From: Henriciella sp.
GTDB lineage: Bacteria > Pseudomonadota > Alphaproteobacteria > Caulobacterales > Hyphomonadaceae
Assembly: GCF_029936995.1 (NCBI RefSeq)
Contig: NZ_JAPYRE010000002.1
Location: forward strand, 372,001-436,000
Direction: 5' to 3'
Length of the DNA: 64,000 bases
The position numbers and the translations under genes were made by a program. A model generated the notes under the pieces. It did not search any database. It saw nothing but the letters and a program-made list of their open reading frames with translations, and had not been told where the DNA came from. Positions 17,464-27,773 of the stretch are shown here, piece after piece (position 1 is the first letter of the stretch; the number at the start of each line of letters is the position of its first letter).

Positions 17464-18267
17464 ATGAGACCTGTTGCTGTTACGCAGGCAAGTGACCCGC
17501 GTCTTGCGCCCTACATTTCCATTCGAGAGCGCGACCTGACAGGGCGTGAGGATGGCCGGTTCATAGTCGAGGGCAAGGTGACGCTTGGCATACTCGCCGA
17601 GCGCTCTCGTTTTGCCATCGAGAGCGTTTTCATAGGCGAGTCGCGGCTTGAACCCCTCAGGAGTACGCTGGAGAAGCTGCCGGAAAATGTTCCGGTCTAT
17701 GTCGCGCCGCAGACGGTGATGGACAAGGTTGCTGGCTTTCCCATCCATCGCGGCGTGCTGGCCTGTGCCCGAAAGGGCAGTCCGCTCGGACTGGAAGAGG
17801 TTACGGGGGCCGAGACGCTGCTGGTCCTGAACGGCATCTCCAACCATGACAATGTCGGTGCCGCTTTCAGGAATGCGGCGGCTTTCGGTGTCGGTGGCGT
17901 CCTGCTCGATCAGCAGAGCTGTGACCCGCTCTATCGTAAATCCATCCGTGTTTCAGCAGGAAGTGCACTCTGGCTGCCATTTCATCATGGCGGGACAGGT
18001 GCAGACCATAACGCAGCGCTGAAAGACGCAGGCTACCAGGTCTGGGCAATGACGCCGCGCGCCGATGCGACACCGATTTCGCAAATGCCCGTCAGTGGCC
18101 GGGTCGCTGTTCTTCTGGGCGCGGAAGGGCCGGGCCTGCCGGACACGCTGATTGGCGGGGCGAAGCCCGTGCGCATTCCGATGGCGCCGGACTTCGATAG
18201 CGTGAATGTTGCCACGGCCGGCGCGCTTGCACTCAGCCGCATTTTCGAAGCCCGTCAACAGGTCTAG
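17464..18267 (+). CDS. TrmH/SpoU-family RNA 2'-O-methyltransferase
   Basis: The 267-residue SPOUT methyltransferase should use S-adenosylmethionine to methylate a ribose in rRNA or tRNA. The N-terminal SpoU substrate-binding region ([21 protein letters not shown]) is followed by the trefoil-knot core: [51 protein letters not shown] and the [12 protein letters not shown] ending. It starts 23 bases after rpoH and its stop overlaps the convergent purA stop by 4 bases. The target nucleotide is unknown. Confidence 0.9.
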   Translation: MRPVAVTQASDPRLAPYISIRERDLTGREDGRFIVEGKVTLGILAERSRFAIESVFIGESRLEPLRSTLEKLPENVPVYVAPQTVMDKVAGFPIHRGVLACARKGSPLGLEEVTGAETLLVLNGISNHDNVGAAFRNAAAFGVGGVLLDQQSCDPLYRKSIRVSAGSALWLPFHHGGTGADHNAALKDAGYQVWAMTPRADATPISQMPVSGRVAVLLGAEGPGLPDTLIGGAKPVRIPMAPDFDSVNVATAGALALSRIFEARQQV

Positions 18268-19559
18268 CCGCGCTCGAACGGGTCCCGCATCAGGATGACG
18301 TCTTCGCGTTCCGGCGAGGTCGAGACCAGCGCGCAGGGCTTGCCCACCAGCTCTTCCAGGCGGCGGACATACTTCACCGCTTCGGCGGGCAGGTCAGCCC
18401 AGCTCCGTGCGCCTTTTGTCGAGTCCTTCCAGCCGGGCATGGTTTCATAGACCGGCTCGACCGCATCCTGATCCGTCAGTCCGGCCGGGAAATAGTCGAT
18501 CTCCTTGCCGTTCAGGCGATAACCGACGCAAACCTTGATCTCTTCGAATCCGTCGAGCACGTCGAGCTTTGTGAGCGCGAGTCCGCTGACGCCTGATGTT
18601 GCACAAGCCTGGCGGACCATAACGCTGTCGAACCAGCCGCAGCGGCGTGCGCGTCCCGTGACCGTGCCGAACTCGTGGCCGGCGGTGCCAAGCCGCTCGC
18701 CGATCTCATTGTCCTGCTCGGTAGGAAAGGGGCCGGAGCCCACGCGCGTCGTATAGGCCTTGGCGAGCCCGAGGACATAGGAGATGGCGCTTGGGCCCAC
18801 GCCAGCACCAGCCGAGGCGTTGCCAGCGACAACGTTGGACGAGGTGACGAAGGGATAGGTGCCGTGATCGACATCGAGCATGACGCCTTGCGCACCTTCG
18901 AACAGGATCCGGCGGTCGAGTTTGACCTGCTCGTTGAGGAGCTTCCAGACAGGTTTGGCGAAGGGCAGGATTTTCGGGGCAAGGGCGAGGAGATCGGCCT
19001 TGAGCTTCTCGCCATCCGGCTCCGGAATGTCGAGGCCGGCGCGAAGGGGCCGGTGATGGGCCAGCAGGCGTTCCAGCTTCAGGTCGATCGCGGCAGGGTC
19101 GGCCAGGTCGGCCACACGAATGGCCCGGCGCCCGGCGCGGTCTTCATAGGCCGGGCCAATGCCACGCTTGGTCGTGCCGATCTTGGAGTCGCCGAGTGCG
19201 GCTTCGCGGGCAGCATCAATGTCCTTGTGCCAGGGCAGGATAAGGCAGGCATTGTCAGCCAGGACCAGGTCATCAGGGCCAAGCTCGACGCCTTCCTTTG
19301 CCATGCCTTCGATTTCTGACAGTAGCTGCCAGGGGTCGACGACGACGCCATTGCCGATGACTGAGAGCTTGCCGCCGCGAACCACGCCGGACGGAAGCAG
19401 GTTCAGTTTGAAGGTCTTGTCACCGATCACCAGCGTGTGCCCGGCATTGTGGCCACCCTGGAAACGCACGACCGTATCGGCCCGGCTGGACAGCCAGTCC
19501 ACAATCTTGCCTTTGCCCTCATCGCCCCACTGGGCGCCGACAACGACCACACCTGCCAT
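18264..19559 (-). CDS. purA: Adenylosuccinate synthetase
   Basis: Makes adenylosuccinate from IMP, aspartate and GTP, the first committed step to AMP. The 431-residue product is full length. It starts [24 protein letters not shown] (P-loop) and has GHNAGHT, the [21 protein letters not shown] active-site stretch, [25 protein letters not shown] and the C-terminal TSPEREDVI guanine-binding loop. It is convergent with the TrmH gene. Confidence 0.98.
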   Translation of the reverse strand: MAGVVVVGAQWGDEGKGKIVDWLSSRADTVVRFQGGHNAGHTLVIGDKTFKLNLLPSGVVRGGKLSVIGNGVVVDPWQLLSEIEGMAKEGVELGPDDLVLADNACLILPWHKDIDAAREAALGDSKIGTTKRGIGPAYEDRAGRRAIRVADLADPAAIDLKLERLLAHHRPLRAGLDIPEPDGEKLKADLLALAPKILPFAKPVWKLLNEQVKLDRRILFEGAQGVMLDVDHGTYPFVTSSNVVAGNASAGAGVGPSAISYVLGLAKAYTTRVGSGPFPTEQDNEIGERLGTAGHEFGTVTGRARRCGWFDSVMVRQACATSGVSGLALTKLDVLDGFEEIKVCVGYRLNGKEIDYFPAGLTDQDAVEPVYETMPGWKDSTKGARSWADLPAEAVKYVRRLEELVGKPCALVSTSPEREDVILMRDPFERG

Positions 19560-19645
19560 CAGACAATACTCCTTGAAAACCCGTGCGTCACTGACAGGGT
19601 TTACCGGCGAATTGCAAGAGGCGAGATGCCCCGGATGCCTTAAGG

Positions 19646-21112
19646 TCAGGCGAGTTCGTAGTCGTCGGCCTTCACCTCCGCGACAGCCTTTGCATAATCG
19701 CGTGTATGTGAGGACCAGTTCTGCGTGATCAGGCCGTCCTCAGTCTTGTACCAGGAATTACACGCCGGGTCGGCCCAGACTGTCTTCTGGAGCTGGGCCT
19801 GGATCTCGTTGTTCCAGCGATCCTGCGCAGATTTCTTGGGCATCATGGCATCAGCTGACTTCTCGTCCAGCGTCAGCAAGGCTTTCACCATATACTCGAC
19901 CTGACGCTCCAGCATGAAGGTGATGGAGTTATGGCCAAGATTGGTGTTCGGCCCGTAGAGGATGAACAGGTTGGGGAAGTCGGCGACCGTGATCCCGGCA
20001 TAGGCCTCGGGGTGATCGGCCCATTCCTCGTTGAGGTGCTTGCCCTTCAAACCCTTTACATCCACCGACCAGTTCCAGCCGGTTGTCTCGAACCCGGTCG
20101 CGAAAATGAGGACATCGAAGTCGCGGTGCATACCGTCGCTGGTGGTGGCGCCGGTTTCATTGACACTGACGACGCCCTCCGTGACAAGTTCCACATTATC
20201 GCGCTCAAGGGCCGGGAAGTAATCGTCAGATATCAGGATGCGCCGGCAACCGACTGGATAATCCGGGGTCAGTTTCTTACGAAGTTCGGGGTCCTTGACC
20301 TGCTCGTTGAGATGGTTGGTTGCGATGGTCGTGTAGGCTTCGCGGCCCGCTTCTGTCCATTCAAAGACCTTCCAGAAGAAATGGTCGGCATTGTCGTAAA
20401 TGAGCTGTCGGTTGCGTTGTCCAAGGTCCATGGCCGTCTCGGGCTCAGTGAACATCAGGGCCTGTTCCTGCGGAGTTATTGGCACATCCCGGCGGGGTGT
20501 CACCCAGTTGGGTGTGCGCTGGAAAACCGTCAGATGAGAGGCGATTTTCGCGACTTCGGGGATGACCTGCACGGCACTTGCCGCAGAGCCGACCACACCG
20601 ACCCTTTTGCCTTCGAGTGACACCGAGTGATCCCAGCGGGCCGAATGCATCTTGTCGCCCCGGAAGCTTTCCAGTCCTTCAATGTCTGGCCAGCTGGGAC
20701 GGTTGAGCTGGCCAAGCGCGCCCACAAGGACATCTCCCTTGAAGGTCTTGCCGCCTTCGGTTTTCACCGTCCATGTCTTGCTTTTCTCGTCCCACTCCGC
20801 TGACACGGCTGCGTCATTCATATGCATGTGCGGACGAAGCTGGTAGCGGTCTGCGATCTCCTCGGCATAAGCTTGGATCTCCGGGCCCTGCGGATAGGCG
20901 CGCGTCCAGTTGATGCTCTGGGCGAAGGATAGCTGGTACAGTGCCACTGGCACGTCACAGGCAACACCGGGATAGGTGTTCTCGTACCAGGTGCCGCCGA
21001 CTTTCGGGTTGCGGTCGAGCAGCTCGAAGGTATGGCCTGCTTCCTGGAGCTTGATGGCTGCGGTCAGGCCGCCGAGCCCGGCACCGATGATGATGGCATG
21101 CTTCTGCGCCAT
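19646..21112 (-). CDS. Flavin-containing Baeyer-Villiger-type monooxygenase
   Basis: The 488-residue FAD/NADPH enzyme inserts oxygen next to ketones or oxidises heteroatoms. The FAD Rossmann motif G10-A-G12-L-G-G is at the N-terminus, and [17 protein letters not shown] is typical of type I enzymes. The Baeyer-Villiger fingerprint F150-x-G-x3-H156-x3-W160 is intact, and [10 protein letters not shown] marks the NADPH domain. A second enzyme of the same class lies at 34493-36307. The substrate is unknown; the neighbouring purA and PagL-like genes give no clue. Confidence 0.9.
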   Translation of the reverse strand: MAQKHAIIIGAGLGGLTAAIKLQEAGHTFELLDRNPKVGGTWYENTYPGVACDVPVALYQLSFAQSINWTRAYPQGPEIQAYAEEIADRYQLRPHMHMNDAAVSAEWDEKSKTWTVKTEGGKTFKGDVLVGALGQLNRPSWPDIEGLESFRGDKMHSARWDHSVSLEGKRVGVVGSAASAVQVIPEVAKIASHLTVFQRTPNWVTPRRDVPITPQEQALMFTEPETAMDLGQRNRQLIYDNADHFFWKVFEWTEAGREAYTTIATNHLNEQVKDPELRKKLTPDYPVGCRRILISDDYFPALERDNVELVTEGVVSVNETGATTSDGMHRDFDVLIFATGFETTGWNWSVDVKGLKGKHLNEEWADHPEAYAGITVADFPNLFILYGPNTNLGHNSITFMLERQVEYMVKALLTLDEKSADAMMPKKSAQDRWNNEIQAQLQKTVWADPACNSWYKTEDGLITQNWSSHTRDYAKAVAEVKADDYELA

Positions 21113-21187
21113 GCGAACCTCCCTGTTTGTATTTCAGGCAGGATTCGTCTGATAGCCGCTTAATGCAAGCGTGACCGCGGGTAAGGA

Positions 21188-21775
21188 TCAGCCGCCGAAT
21201 TCCCAATAGGCGCGAAGCCCGATGCTATCGACCCCCTGATTGCGTCCATCGCCGAGAATCTGGCCATGAGAGAGGTGCTCATACTGGAGCTGAAGCCCCC
21301 AGTTTTCACCGATATCCCGGTTGACGGCGAGGCCTGTGCGAAACAGGTCCTCAGAGCCGTAAAGCACATTTTCCTGGGAGAAGGCATTGCTCTCGGGGCT
21401 GCCTTGGGGGAACGGGCTGGCAACCGCTCCGTCATGGATCGCATAACCAAGACTCGGCTCGAGAGACCAGTTCCGGGCGAAGTCCCAGTTCCAAACGAGG
21501 CCAATGGCGCCATAACTCGTATCGCCTGCCGTGTTGATAGAGGCGAGCGCATAGGGGCGCGGGCTCAGGATATAGCGGAAGAAGTCTGGCGAAGCGAAAA
21601 CAAGCTCGCCTTCCACTGTCGGCCCGTCTTCCTTGTCGGCGTTCTTGCAGTCGATGACGCAGATATTGTGCTGCATGATGCCAAGCCGGGCCTCTTCGAC
21701 AAGTTGCGCATGAGCGCCCGGCGCGACAGCAAGGAAAGCAAACGTCAGAGATGCGGTGGCAAGAAAACGATTCAT
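21188..21775 (-). CDS. Acyloxyacyl hydrolase/PagL-like outer-membrane beta-barrel
   Basis: The 195-residue protein has a signal peptide (MNRFLATASLTFAFLAVAPGAHA) and then alternating amphipathic strands ending in YWEFGG, an outer-membrane barrel terminus. The late LQYEHLSHGQ segment resembles the PagL H-x-S motif, which deacylates lipid A at position 3. The catalytic glutamate is not clearly aligned; D in GVDSIGLR is the nearest acid. The fold assignment is fair, the lipid A deacylase activity only possible. It is oriented with the monooxygenase downstream, 75 bases away. Confidence 0.6.
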   Translation of the reverse strand: MNRFLATASLTFAFLAVAPGAHAQLVEEARLGIMQHNICVIDCKNADKEDGPTVEGELVFASPDFFRYILSPRPYALASINTAGDTSYGAIGLVWNWDFARNWSLEPSLGYAIHDGAVASPFPQGSPESNAFSQENVLYGSEDLFRTGLAVNRDIGENWGLQLQYEHLSHGQILGDGRNQGVDSIGLRAYWEFGG

Positions 21776-21920
21776 GACAGGACCTTTAGAAACAACAACC
21801 TGCCCAGAAAGGCCCGGAGAGGCTGAAGGTCAAGGACTTCGGCCGGGGCAGGCAAGAAAAATCAGGGCATTATGTCTTTCCCGCAACCTTTAGCGGGCCA
21901 AAACGGACTTGCCCGGCATG

Positions 21921-21953
21921 AAAAAAGCCCGCTCCGGTTTTCCCGGAGCGGGC
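21921..21953 (-). terminator. Rho-independent terminator of serA
   Basis: On the minus strand an 11-bp GC stem (GCCCGCTCCGG and its complement, 21927-21937 and 21943-21953) with a 5-base loop is followed by six T residues (21926-21921). It lies 38 bases after the serA stop, exactly where transcription should end. Confidence 0.9.
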
Positions 21954-21990
21954 CTGTCATGTGTCTGGCGATTATCGCAGAATATCGAGC

Positions 21991-23586
21991 CTAGAAGTGC
22001 AATACCTTGGCGTAGCGCACATGCGGCAGGGCATCGATCTTCTGCGTCACCTCCGGGTCCGGCTCGGCATCGATCCCGATGAGGGCGATCGCCTCGCCGC
22101 CGACGGACTGGCGGCCCAGATGGAAAGTGGCGATATTCACATTGGCCTCACCCAGCATGGCGCCGAGAGACCCGATGAAGCCAGGTTTGTCGATATTGTT
22201 GACGTAAAGGACCACCGGGGAGAAGTCGCCTTCAAGCGGCATGTCCTTGACCTCGACAACGCGCGGGCGACCGGCCGAGACGGTCCCGGCGATCGAGCGC
22301 CAGCCCGTTTCGTCCGAATTGGCCGTCTTGGGAACACGTACCTTGATACGGATCAGGCTGTCATAAACTGGGCTGTCTTCGGTCACGGTCTCAGAGAATT
22401 TCACACCTGAATCGTGCAGGACAGCAGGCGCGGAGACCATGTTGACATCACCGCGTGAGGCGCGCAGGACACCAGCAAGCGCGGCAGCCGTAACGGGTTT
22501 GCGATTGATCTCGGAAACCTCACCCTCATACTCGATGATGACTTCCTCGAAACCGTGGTCTGAAATCTGTCCGGCGAATTGCCCGAGCTTTTCGGCCAGG
22601 TCGATATAGGGCTTGAGGCGCGGGGCCTCGTCGGCGGTCACAGACGGCATGTTGAGCGCGTTCGTGACGGCACCTGTCAGCAGGAAGTCGCTCATTTGTT
22701 CGGCGACCTGCAGGGCGACGTTTTCCTGTGCCTCCACGGTGGCGGCACCAAGGTGTGGCGTGGCCACGAAGTTCGGGGCCCCGAACAGGACATTGTCCTT
22801 GGCAGGCTCATCCACGAAAACGTCGAATGCCGCCGCACCGATATGACCGGAGTCGAGCAGTTCGCGCACAGCAGCCTCATCGACCAGGCCGCCGCGTGCA
22901 CAGTTGACCAGGATAAGGCCCTTCTTGGTTTTCGAGAGAGCCTCCTTGGACAGGATGTTACGTGTCTGGTCGGTCAGCGGTGTGTGCAGCGTGATCATGT
23001 CGGCACGCGCCAGCAGCGTGTCGAGATCGACTTTTTCGACGCCCAGTTCCACGGCACGCTCTTCTGTCAGGAACGGGTCATAGGCGACGACTTTCATCGT
23101 CAGTCCCTTGGCGCGCTCGGCGACACGGGCCCCGATATTGCCGCACCCGATGAGGCCGAGCGTCTTGTAGGACAATTCTGTGCCGACGAAGCTCTTCTTC
23201 GGCCAGTTGCCAGCCTGTGTACCGGCATCGGCGGCCGGGATCTGCCGGGCGGCGGCGAACATCATGGCGATGGCGTGCTCGGCAGTGGTGACGGCGTTGC
23301 CGAACGGGGTGTTCATCACCACGATGCCTTTCGCGGTGGCGGCTTTTATGTCGATATTGTCGACGCCGATCCCGGCGCGACCTATGACTTTCAGGTTCGT
23401 TGCTGCTTCGATGACGTCGGCGTCGGGCTTGCAGGCCGAACGCACCGCGAGGCCATCAAACTCCGGAATGATTTCGATCAGCTCTTCCTTGGAAAGGCCG
23501 ACACGAGTTTCGGTTTCGATGCCGCGATTCTTGAAGATCTCGACGGCGGCGGGGCTGAGATTGTCAGCAATAAGGACTTTGGTCAT
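21991..23586 (-). CDS. serA: D-3-phosphoglycerate dehydrogenase
   Basis: First step of serine synthesis, NAD-dependent. The 531-residue long-form enzyme has the N-terminal substrate domain, the NAD domain (TLGLIGCGNIGARVAERAKG, then NCARGGLVDEAAV and the PHLGAATVEAQENVALQVAEQ catalytic-histidine region), an intervening ASB domain and a C-terminal ACT domain (YVNNIDKPGFIGSLGAMLGEANVNIATFHLGR) for serine feedback. It lies 67 bases downstream of serC on the same strand, so they form a serine operon, closed by the hairpin at 21921-21953. Confidence 0.98.
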   Translation of the reverse strand: MTKVLIADNLSPAAVEIFKNRGIETETRVGLSKEELIEIIPEFDGLAVRSACKPDADVIEAATNLKVIGRAGIGVDNIDIKAATAKGIVVMNTPFGNAVTTAEHAIAMMFAAARQIPAADAGTQAGNWPKKSFVGTELSYKTLGLIGCGNIGARVAERAKGLTMKVVAYDPFLTEERAVELGVEKVDLDTLLARADMITLHTPLTDQTRNILSKEALSKTKKGLILVNCARGGLVDEAAVRELLDSGHIGAAAFDVFVDEPAKDNVLFGAPNFVATPHLGAATVEAQENVALQVAEQMSDFLLTGAVTNALNMPSVTADEAPRLKPYIDLAEKLGQFAGQISDHGFEEVIIEYEGEVSEINRKPVTAAALAGVLRASRGDVNMVSAPAVLHDSGVKFSETVTEDSPVYDSLIRIKVRVPKTANSDETGWRSIAGTVSAGRPRVVEVKDMPLEGDFSPVVLYVNNIDKPGFIGSLGAMLGEANVNIATFHLGRQSVGGEAIALIGIDAEPDPEVTQKIDALPHVRYAKVLHF

Positions 23587-23653
23587 GTTGAATTCCTCCA
23601 GCGGGAATTGGACTGCCAGTAAGATAAATTACGAATGTCGAAGGGTGTATCGC

Positions 23654-24817
23654 CTAAAGGTCTGCGGCGACGGTCTCGAAGGCCCAGTCGAGCCACGGAA
23701 GCAGCTTCTCGACATCGGAAGGTTCGACCGTTGCGCCAACCCAGATGCGAAGGCCCGGAGGCGCATCACGGTATGAGTTGAAGTCGTAGGCGACGTCTTC
23801 TGATTCCAGCAGGGAGACGATCTTCTTCACGAAGGCTTCCTGTGCATCGGTGTCGAGGGACTTCACACGTTCATCGGCAATCGTGAAGCACACGCCCGTG
23901 TTCGAGCGAACCTTCGGATCCGCGCAGAGGAACTCGATCCAGTCTGTTTTGGCTTCCCAGTCTTCCAGGATTTTCAGGCTCTTGTCGGAACGCGCCTTGA
24001 GGCCTTTCGGTCCGCCGAGGCTTTCAACCCAGTCAAGCGCCTGGAGATAGTCTTCGACGCATAGCATGGAAGGGGTGTTGATGGTCGAGCCTTCAAAGAT
24101 GCCTTCATTCAGCTTGCCGCCCTTGGTCATGCGGAACACCTTCGGCACGGGCCATGCAGGCGTGTGGCTTTCCAGACGCTTCACGGCGTTCGGCGACAGG
24201 ATCAGCATACCGTGGGCAGCTTCTCCGCCGAGCACTTTCTGCCAGCTATAGGTGATGACATCGAGCTTCTCGAACGGGATGTCCTGGGCGAAGATTGCCG
24301 AGGTCGCGTCGCAGATCACGACCCGGTCCGGGTTCGGCTTTATCCAGCTATGGTCATCGACGCGCACGCCGGAGGTGGTGCCGTTCCAGGTGAAGACGAT
24401 ATCGGCATCATCGCGTGCCTTGTTGAAGTCCGGCAGGACGCCATAGTCACCGACATAAAGTTCGCAATCGTCGAGTTTCAGCTGTTTCTGGGCGTCTGTA
24501 ACCCAGCCCATGCCGAAGCTTTCCCAGGCGAATACATCGACCGGCCGGCAGCCGAGCATCGACCACATGCACATTTCGACAGCGCCTGTATCGGATGCAG
24601 GCACAATGGCAACGCGGTAGCCCTCAGGCAGGTCGAGAACCTGCTTGGTGCGCTCGATTGCGTCCTTGAGCTTTGCCTTCGCGTCTTTCGACCGGTGGGA
24701 CCGGCCAAGCGCGGCAGATTCGAGTTTTGCGAGTGAAAAGCCCGGACGTTTTGCTGTGGGTCCGGACGAGAAGTGCGGACAATCCGGACGTACGTCCGGC
24801 TTTGCGTGGGTAGTCAT
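23654..24817 (-). CDS. serC: Phosphoserine aminotransferase
   Basis: Transaminates 3-phosphohydroxypyruvate to phosphoserine with pyridoxal phosphate. The 387-residue product starts MTTHAKPDVRPDCPHFSSGPTAKRPGF, the N-terminus usual for alphaproteobacterial SerC. It shows the WNGTTSGVRV loop and the PLP lysine in TYSWQKVLGGEAAHGM. AGGAGG sits just before the ATG at 24817; the upstream extension to 25258 overlaps the divergent EamA gene and is rejected. The first 75 bases of coding contain four CCGGACG heptamers in tandem. Confidence 0.96.
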   Translation of the reverse strand: MTTHAKPDVRPDCPHFSSGPTAKRPGFSLAKLESAALGRSHRSKDAKAKLKDAIERTKQVLDLPEGYRVAIVPASDTGAVEMCMWSMLGCRPVDVFAWESFGMGWVTDAQKQLKLDDCELYVGDYGVLPDFNKARDDADIVFTWNGTTSGVRVDDHSWIKPNPDRVVICDATSAIFAQDIPFEKLDVITYSWQKVLGGEAAHGMLILSPNAVKRLESHTPAWPVPKVFRMTKGGKLNEGIFEGSTINTPSMLCVEDYLQALDWVESLGGPKGLKARSDKSLKILEDWEAKTDWIEFLCADPKVRSNTGVCFTIADERVKSLDTDAQEAFVKKIVSLLESEDVAYDFNSYRDAPPGLRIWVGATVEPSDVEKLLPWLDWAFETVAADL

Positions 24818-25007
24818 CTGTTTTCCTCCTATCCTTACAGATAGGCTGGGCACCGTTGGGGGCGCCTGGCCCACGGCCCCTATGCCAGATTTTTGCGCTG
24901 CATCAAAGTGTTTGTTTATGACGTTCTGTTTACGCAGGGCCTTGCCGTGGACTGTCCGGGCTGCAATCTCGAAACAGAGACTGCGCCTGTAAGGACCTGC
25001 CCCGAAG

Positions 25008-25910
25008 ATGACGACACGCCGTTCTGCCGCCGATTGGGGCCTGTTCCTCCTGCTGTCCTTTTGCTGGGCGAGTGCCTTTGCAATGACCAAGATCGCCGTT
25101 GGCGGGCTCCCGGCGAGCGTCATTATACCCGGCCGGCTCATCTCTGCGGCTATCATCCTCTGGGGCGTCATGCTGGTGCGTGGTGAGCGTCTGCCGCCTT
25201 TCTCCGATCGTTCGTCATGGCTTGCCATATTGGGGATCGGGACGATCGGAACGGCCATGCCTTTCTATGTGATTACGGTGGGGCAGAAGACCATCGACTC
25301 ATCGCTGGCTGCCCTTCTTATCTCTGGTGCGCCGCTGTTCACCGCCGGGCTCGCCCATTTCCGGTTCGCAGATGAGCGCATTACAGGCTACAAGGTCGCA
25401 GGTCTGGTGACCGGTTTTGCCGGGGTGGCCCTGTTGCTTGGGCCAGATGCCCTGCAAGGTCTTGGCAATGCCGATCTCGTCGCCCAGCTCCTCGTGCTGA
25501 CAGGAGCATTCTGCTATGCAGTCAACAGCATTATCGCGCGGCAGGCCCCGCGCATGGCCCCGACCGTTCTGCCGGTGGGTTTCCTGGCAGTGGCGGCGAT
25601 TGTGTCCCTGCCAATGCTTGCGATGACAGACTGGACGCAGGTGCAGCCGGACGCAGCGAACATGGCCTCAGTTGTCGGGCTGGGTGCTGTCTCGACCGGT
25701 GCAGCCGGTATCATCCTGATGTACTTGGTCGCGCGGACGAGTGCGACTTTCGTGGCGCTGACAGGCTATGTCATCCCGGTCATGTCGGCGGTGATCGGCT
25801 ATTATGCTTTCGGGGAGACCCATCGCTGGAATGCACTGGCCGCCTTTCTTCTCATCCTGGCGGGCGTGTGGCTGTCCCAAAGGCAGGCCCGGCGACGTGC
25901 CCCTGTGTGA
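25008..25910 (+). CDS. EamA-family (DMT superfamily) transporter
   Basis: The 300-residue inner-membrane protein has about ten helices arranged as two five-helix EamA repeats: the first ends near residue 147, the second begins at LVAQLLVLTGAFCYAVNSIIARQ. The ending GETHRWNALAAFLLILAGVWLSQRQARR is typical of drug/metabolite exporters. Divergent from serC, so it might export an amino acid or a related metabolite, but the substrate cannot be told from sequence. Confidence 0.9.
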   Translation: MTTRRSAADWGLFLLLSFCWASAFAMTKIAVGGLPASVIIPGRLISAAIILWGVMLVRGERLPPFSDRSSWLAILGIGTIGTAMPFYVITVGQKTIDSSLAALLISGAPLFTAGLAHFRFADERITGYKVAGLVTGFAGVALLLGPDALQGLGNADLVAQLLVLTGAFCYAVNSIIARQAPRMAPTVLPVGFLAVAAIVSLPMLAMTDWTQVQPDAANMASVVGLGAVSTGAAGIILMYLVARTSATFVALTGYVIPVMSAVIGYYAFGETHRWNALAAFLLILAGVWLSQRQARRRAPV

Positions 25911-25984
25911 TCTTTCACGCGCCGGGCGTGTGGGGTAGACTACTCTCAAGGCTGCATGAATGACAGCCAGACCGGGAGGACGAT

Positions 25985-26824
25985 ATGGCGACAGTGAACA
26001 TAAAGCCGGTGGCAGGTGCGCTGGGCGCGGAGATTGAGGGCGTGAACCTCGCCGAGGAGCTGTCGAACGAAGCCTTCGATGCGGTCCACCAGGCCTTTCT
26101 CGATCACCATGTCATCTTTTTCCGCGACCAGCATGACCTTACCCCGGACCGTCACAAGGCTTTTGGCCGCCGCTTCGGCACACTTAACATCCACCCCTAT
26201 GTCAGCGGCATGGAAGGCCATCCTGAGATCATGGAGATCATCAAGGAGCCGGAAGAAAAGACCAATTTCGGCGGTGGCTGGCACACCGATATGTCGTTCC
26301 TGGAGAAGCCTGCGATCGGCTCGATCCTGCATGCGCTGGAAGTTCCGCCCTATGGCGGCGATACGCTGTTTGCGAACCAGATCGCGGCGTATGAAGCCCT
26401 CTCCGATGGCCTGAAAGAGACACTACAGGGGCTTACGGCTATCCATTCTGCAGGGCGGGAGTATGGGCCGAAAGGCCAATCGGCGATGAACCGGCAGTCC
26501 ATGCAGACCCGCGAAGCGGGCGATGCGCCGGAATTTGAACACCCCGTTGTCCGCACGCATCCCGAGACTGGCAAGAAGGGGCTTTACGTGAACCCGGCCT
26601 TCACCCTGCGCTTCAAGGGCTGGACGAAGCGTGAAAGCCGCCCGCTGCTCAATCTCCTGTTCGAGCACTCACGCCAGGAACAGTTTACCTGCCGCTTCCG
26701 CTGGGAAGCCGGGTCGGTGGCATTCTGGGATAATCGTTGCACCTGGCACTATGCGCTTAATGATTATCAGGGCCATCGCCGTCATATGCGGCGGGTAACG
26801 GTAAACGGCGACAGACCCTTTTGA
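25985..26824 (+). CDS. TauD/TfdA-family Fe(II)/2-oxoglutarate dioxygenase
   Basis: The 279-residue oxygenase hydroxylates a substrate with decarboxylation of 2-oxoglutarate. The iron ligands are visible as H-x-D in GGGWHTDMSF and the distal histidine in the NDYQGHRRHMRRVTVNGDRP ending, whose arginines bind 2-oxoglutarate. The VIFFRDQHDLTPDRHKAFGRRFG segment is typical. The family includes taurine, 2,4-D and alkylsulfate dioxygenases; the motifs do not distinguish them. GGGAGG lies just before the ATG. Confidence 0.92.
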   Translation: MATVNIKPVAGALGAEIEGVNLAEELSNEAFDAVHQAFLDHHVIFFRDQHDLTPDRHKAFGRRFGTLNIHPYVSGMEGHPEIMEIIKEPEEKTNFGGGWHTDMSFLEKPAIGSILHALEVPPYGGDTLFANQIAAYEALSDGLKETLQGLTAIHSAGREYGPKGQSAMNRQSMQTREAGDAPEFEHPVVRTHPETGKKGLYVNPAFTLRFKGWTKRESRPLLNLLFEHSRQEQFTCRFRWEAGSVAFWDNRCTWHYALNDYQGHRRHMRRVTVNGDRPF

Positions 26825-26861
26825 GCTTGCCACTGTCATGCTCGCGGCGGCTGGGCCTTCG

Positions 26862-27674
26862 CTAGAGCGAGAACTGGCCTTCGATGACCGTCACCGCCTG
26901 TCCGCGTAGCTTCACCCGGTTGCCAGCGAGCTCCACGCCGATATGCGCGCCACGCCCGGGATAGGCCTGATAGCAGTCCAGCGGCTGTTTAAGGCGCGGC
27001 CCCATGATTGCCGCGACCATGCAATGCCAGCTACCTGTCGCCGGGTCTTCGGGAATGCCGCTGCCCGGCGCAAAGAAGCGGCTGGTGACATCGACGCCAT
27101 TTCCGCCGCGCGCGAGGCAGCCGAAATTGCCTCTGTCCCAGCCATTGCCGCCACCGAGGCGTTTTAGGAGGTCGAGATCGGGTTGCAGGGCATGGATTTC
27201 GTCCGGATGCCCGAAGACGGCTCCATAGAACGGACCACCCCAGGCTTCCAGCGGCCATGCGCCCAGCGCGGTTGCCACGTCTTCGGTGATGTCGACACGG
27301 CTCACTTCCGGAGCCGGGAAATCCATCTCATAGCGCCCGTCGGGGAGCTTGTTCACGCGAAGCTGACCGGATTTCACGGTCTCGAAAACGATCTCGTCTC
27401 CCGCAAATCCTGTCTCGTTGAAAAGGACATGCGCCGAGGCGAGAGTGGCATGGCCGCAGAGCGGCACTTCGATGGCCGGAGTAAACCAGCGTAGCGCCCA
27501 GATGCCATCGCCAGCCGGCACGATAAAGGCAGTCTCGGAGACATTGTTTTCTGCCGCGATCGCCTGAAGGGTTGCATCGGGCGGGAAGGCGTCCAGCATC
27601 ATGACGCAGGCCGGGTTGCCCTCGAAAGGCTGGCTTGCAAAAGCGTCGATCTGGAAGAATGGCACACGTGTCAT
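26862..27674 (-). CDS. PhzF-family isomerase
   Basis: The 270-residue protein has two similar alpha/beta halves, as in diaminopimelate epimerase and PhzF. It starts MTRVPFFQIDAFASQPFEGNPACVM, with the conserved F-x-G-N-P segment and catalytic-glutamate motif NNVSETAFI, then CGHATLASAHVLF. The C-terminal half has EDPATGSWHC. AGGAGA precedes the ATG at 27674; the upstream ATG at 27728 is rejected. Most PhzF relatives have unknown substrates. Confidence 0.92.
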   Translation of the reverse strand: MTRVPFFQIDAFASQPFEGNPACVMMLDAFPPDATLQAIAAENNVSETAFIVPAGDGIWALRWFTPAIEVPLCGHATLASAHVLFNETGFAGDEIVFETVKSGQLRVNKLPDGRYEMDFPAPEVSRVDITEDVATALGAWPLEAWGGPFYGAVFGHPDEIHALQPDLDLLKRLGGGNGWDRGNFGCLARGGNGVDVTSRFFAPGSGIPEDPATGSWHCMVAAIMGPRLKQPLDCYQAYPGRGAHIGVELAGNRVKLRGQAVTVIEGQFSL

Positions 27675-27773
27675 TTCGAACTTCTCCTGAGGAAGGGCTT
27701 GCAAATAGCCGCTGAAACGGGTGAGCACAAACCAGACTTTCTAAGTCGATGTTTAGCGCATGGAGGCATATGC

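Noticed and set aside
22579-23622. Plus-strand open frame of 347 codons opposite serA
   Set aside because: The reading is shadow coding of serA, with no recognisable family.
24818-25258. N-terminal extension of serC
   Set aside because: SerC of relatives starts near MTTHAKP; the extension is antisense to the EamA gene and AGGAGG marks the later ATG.
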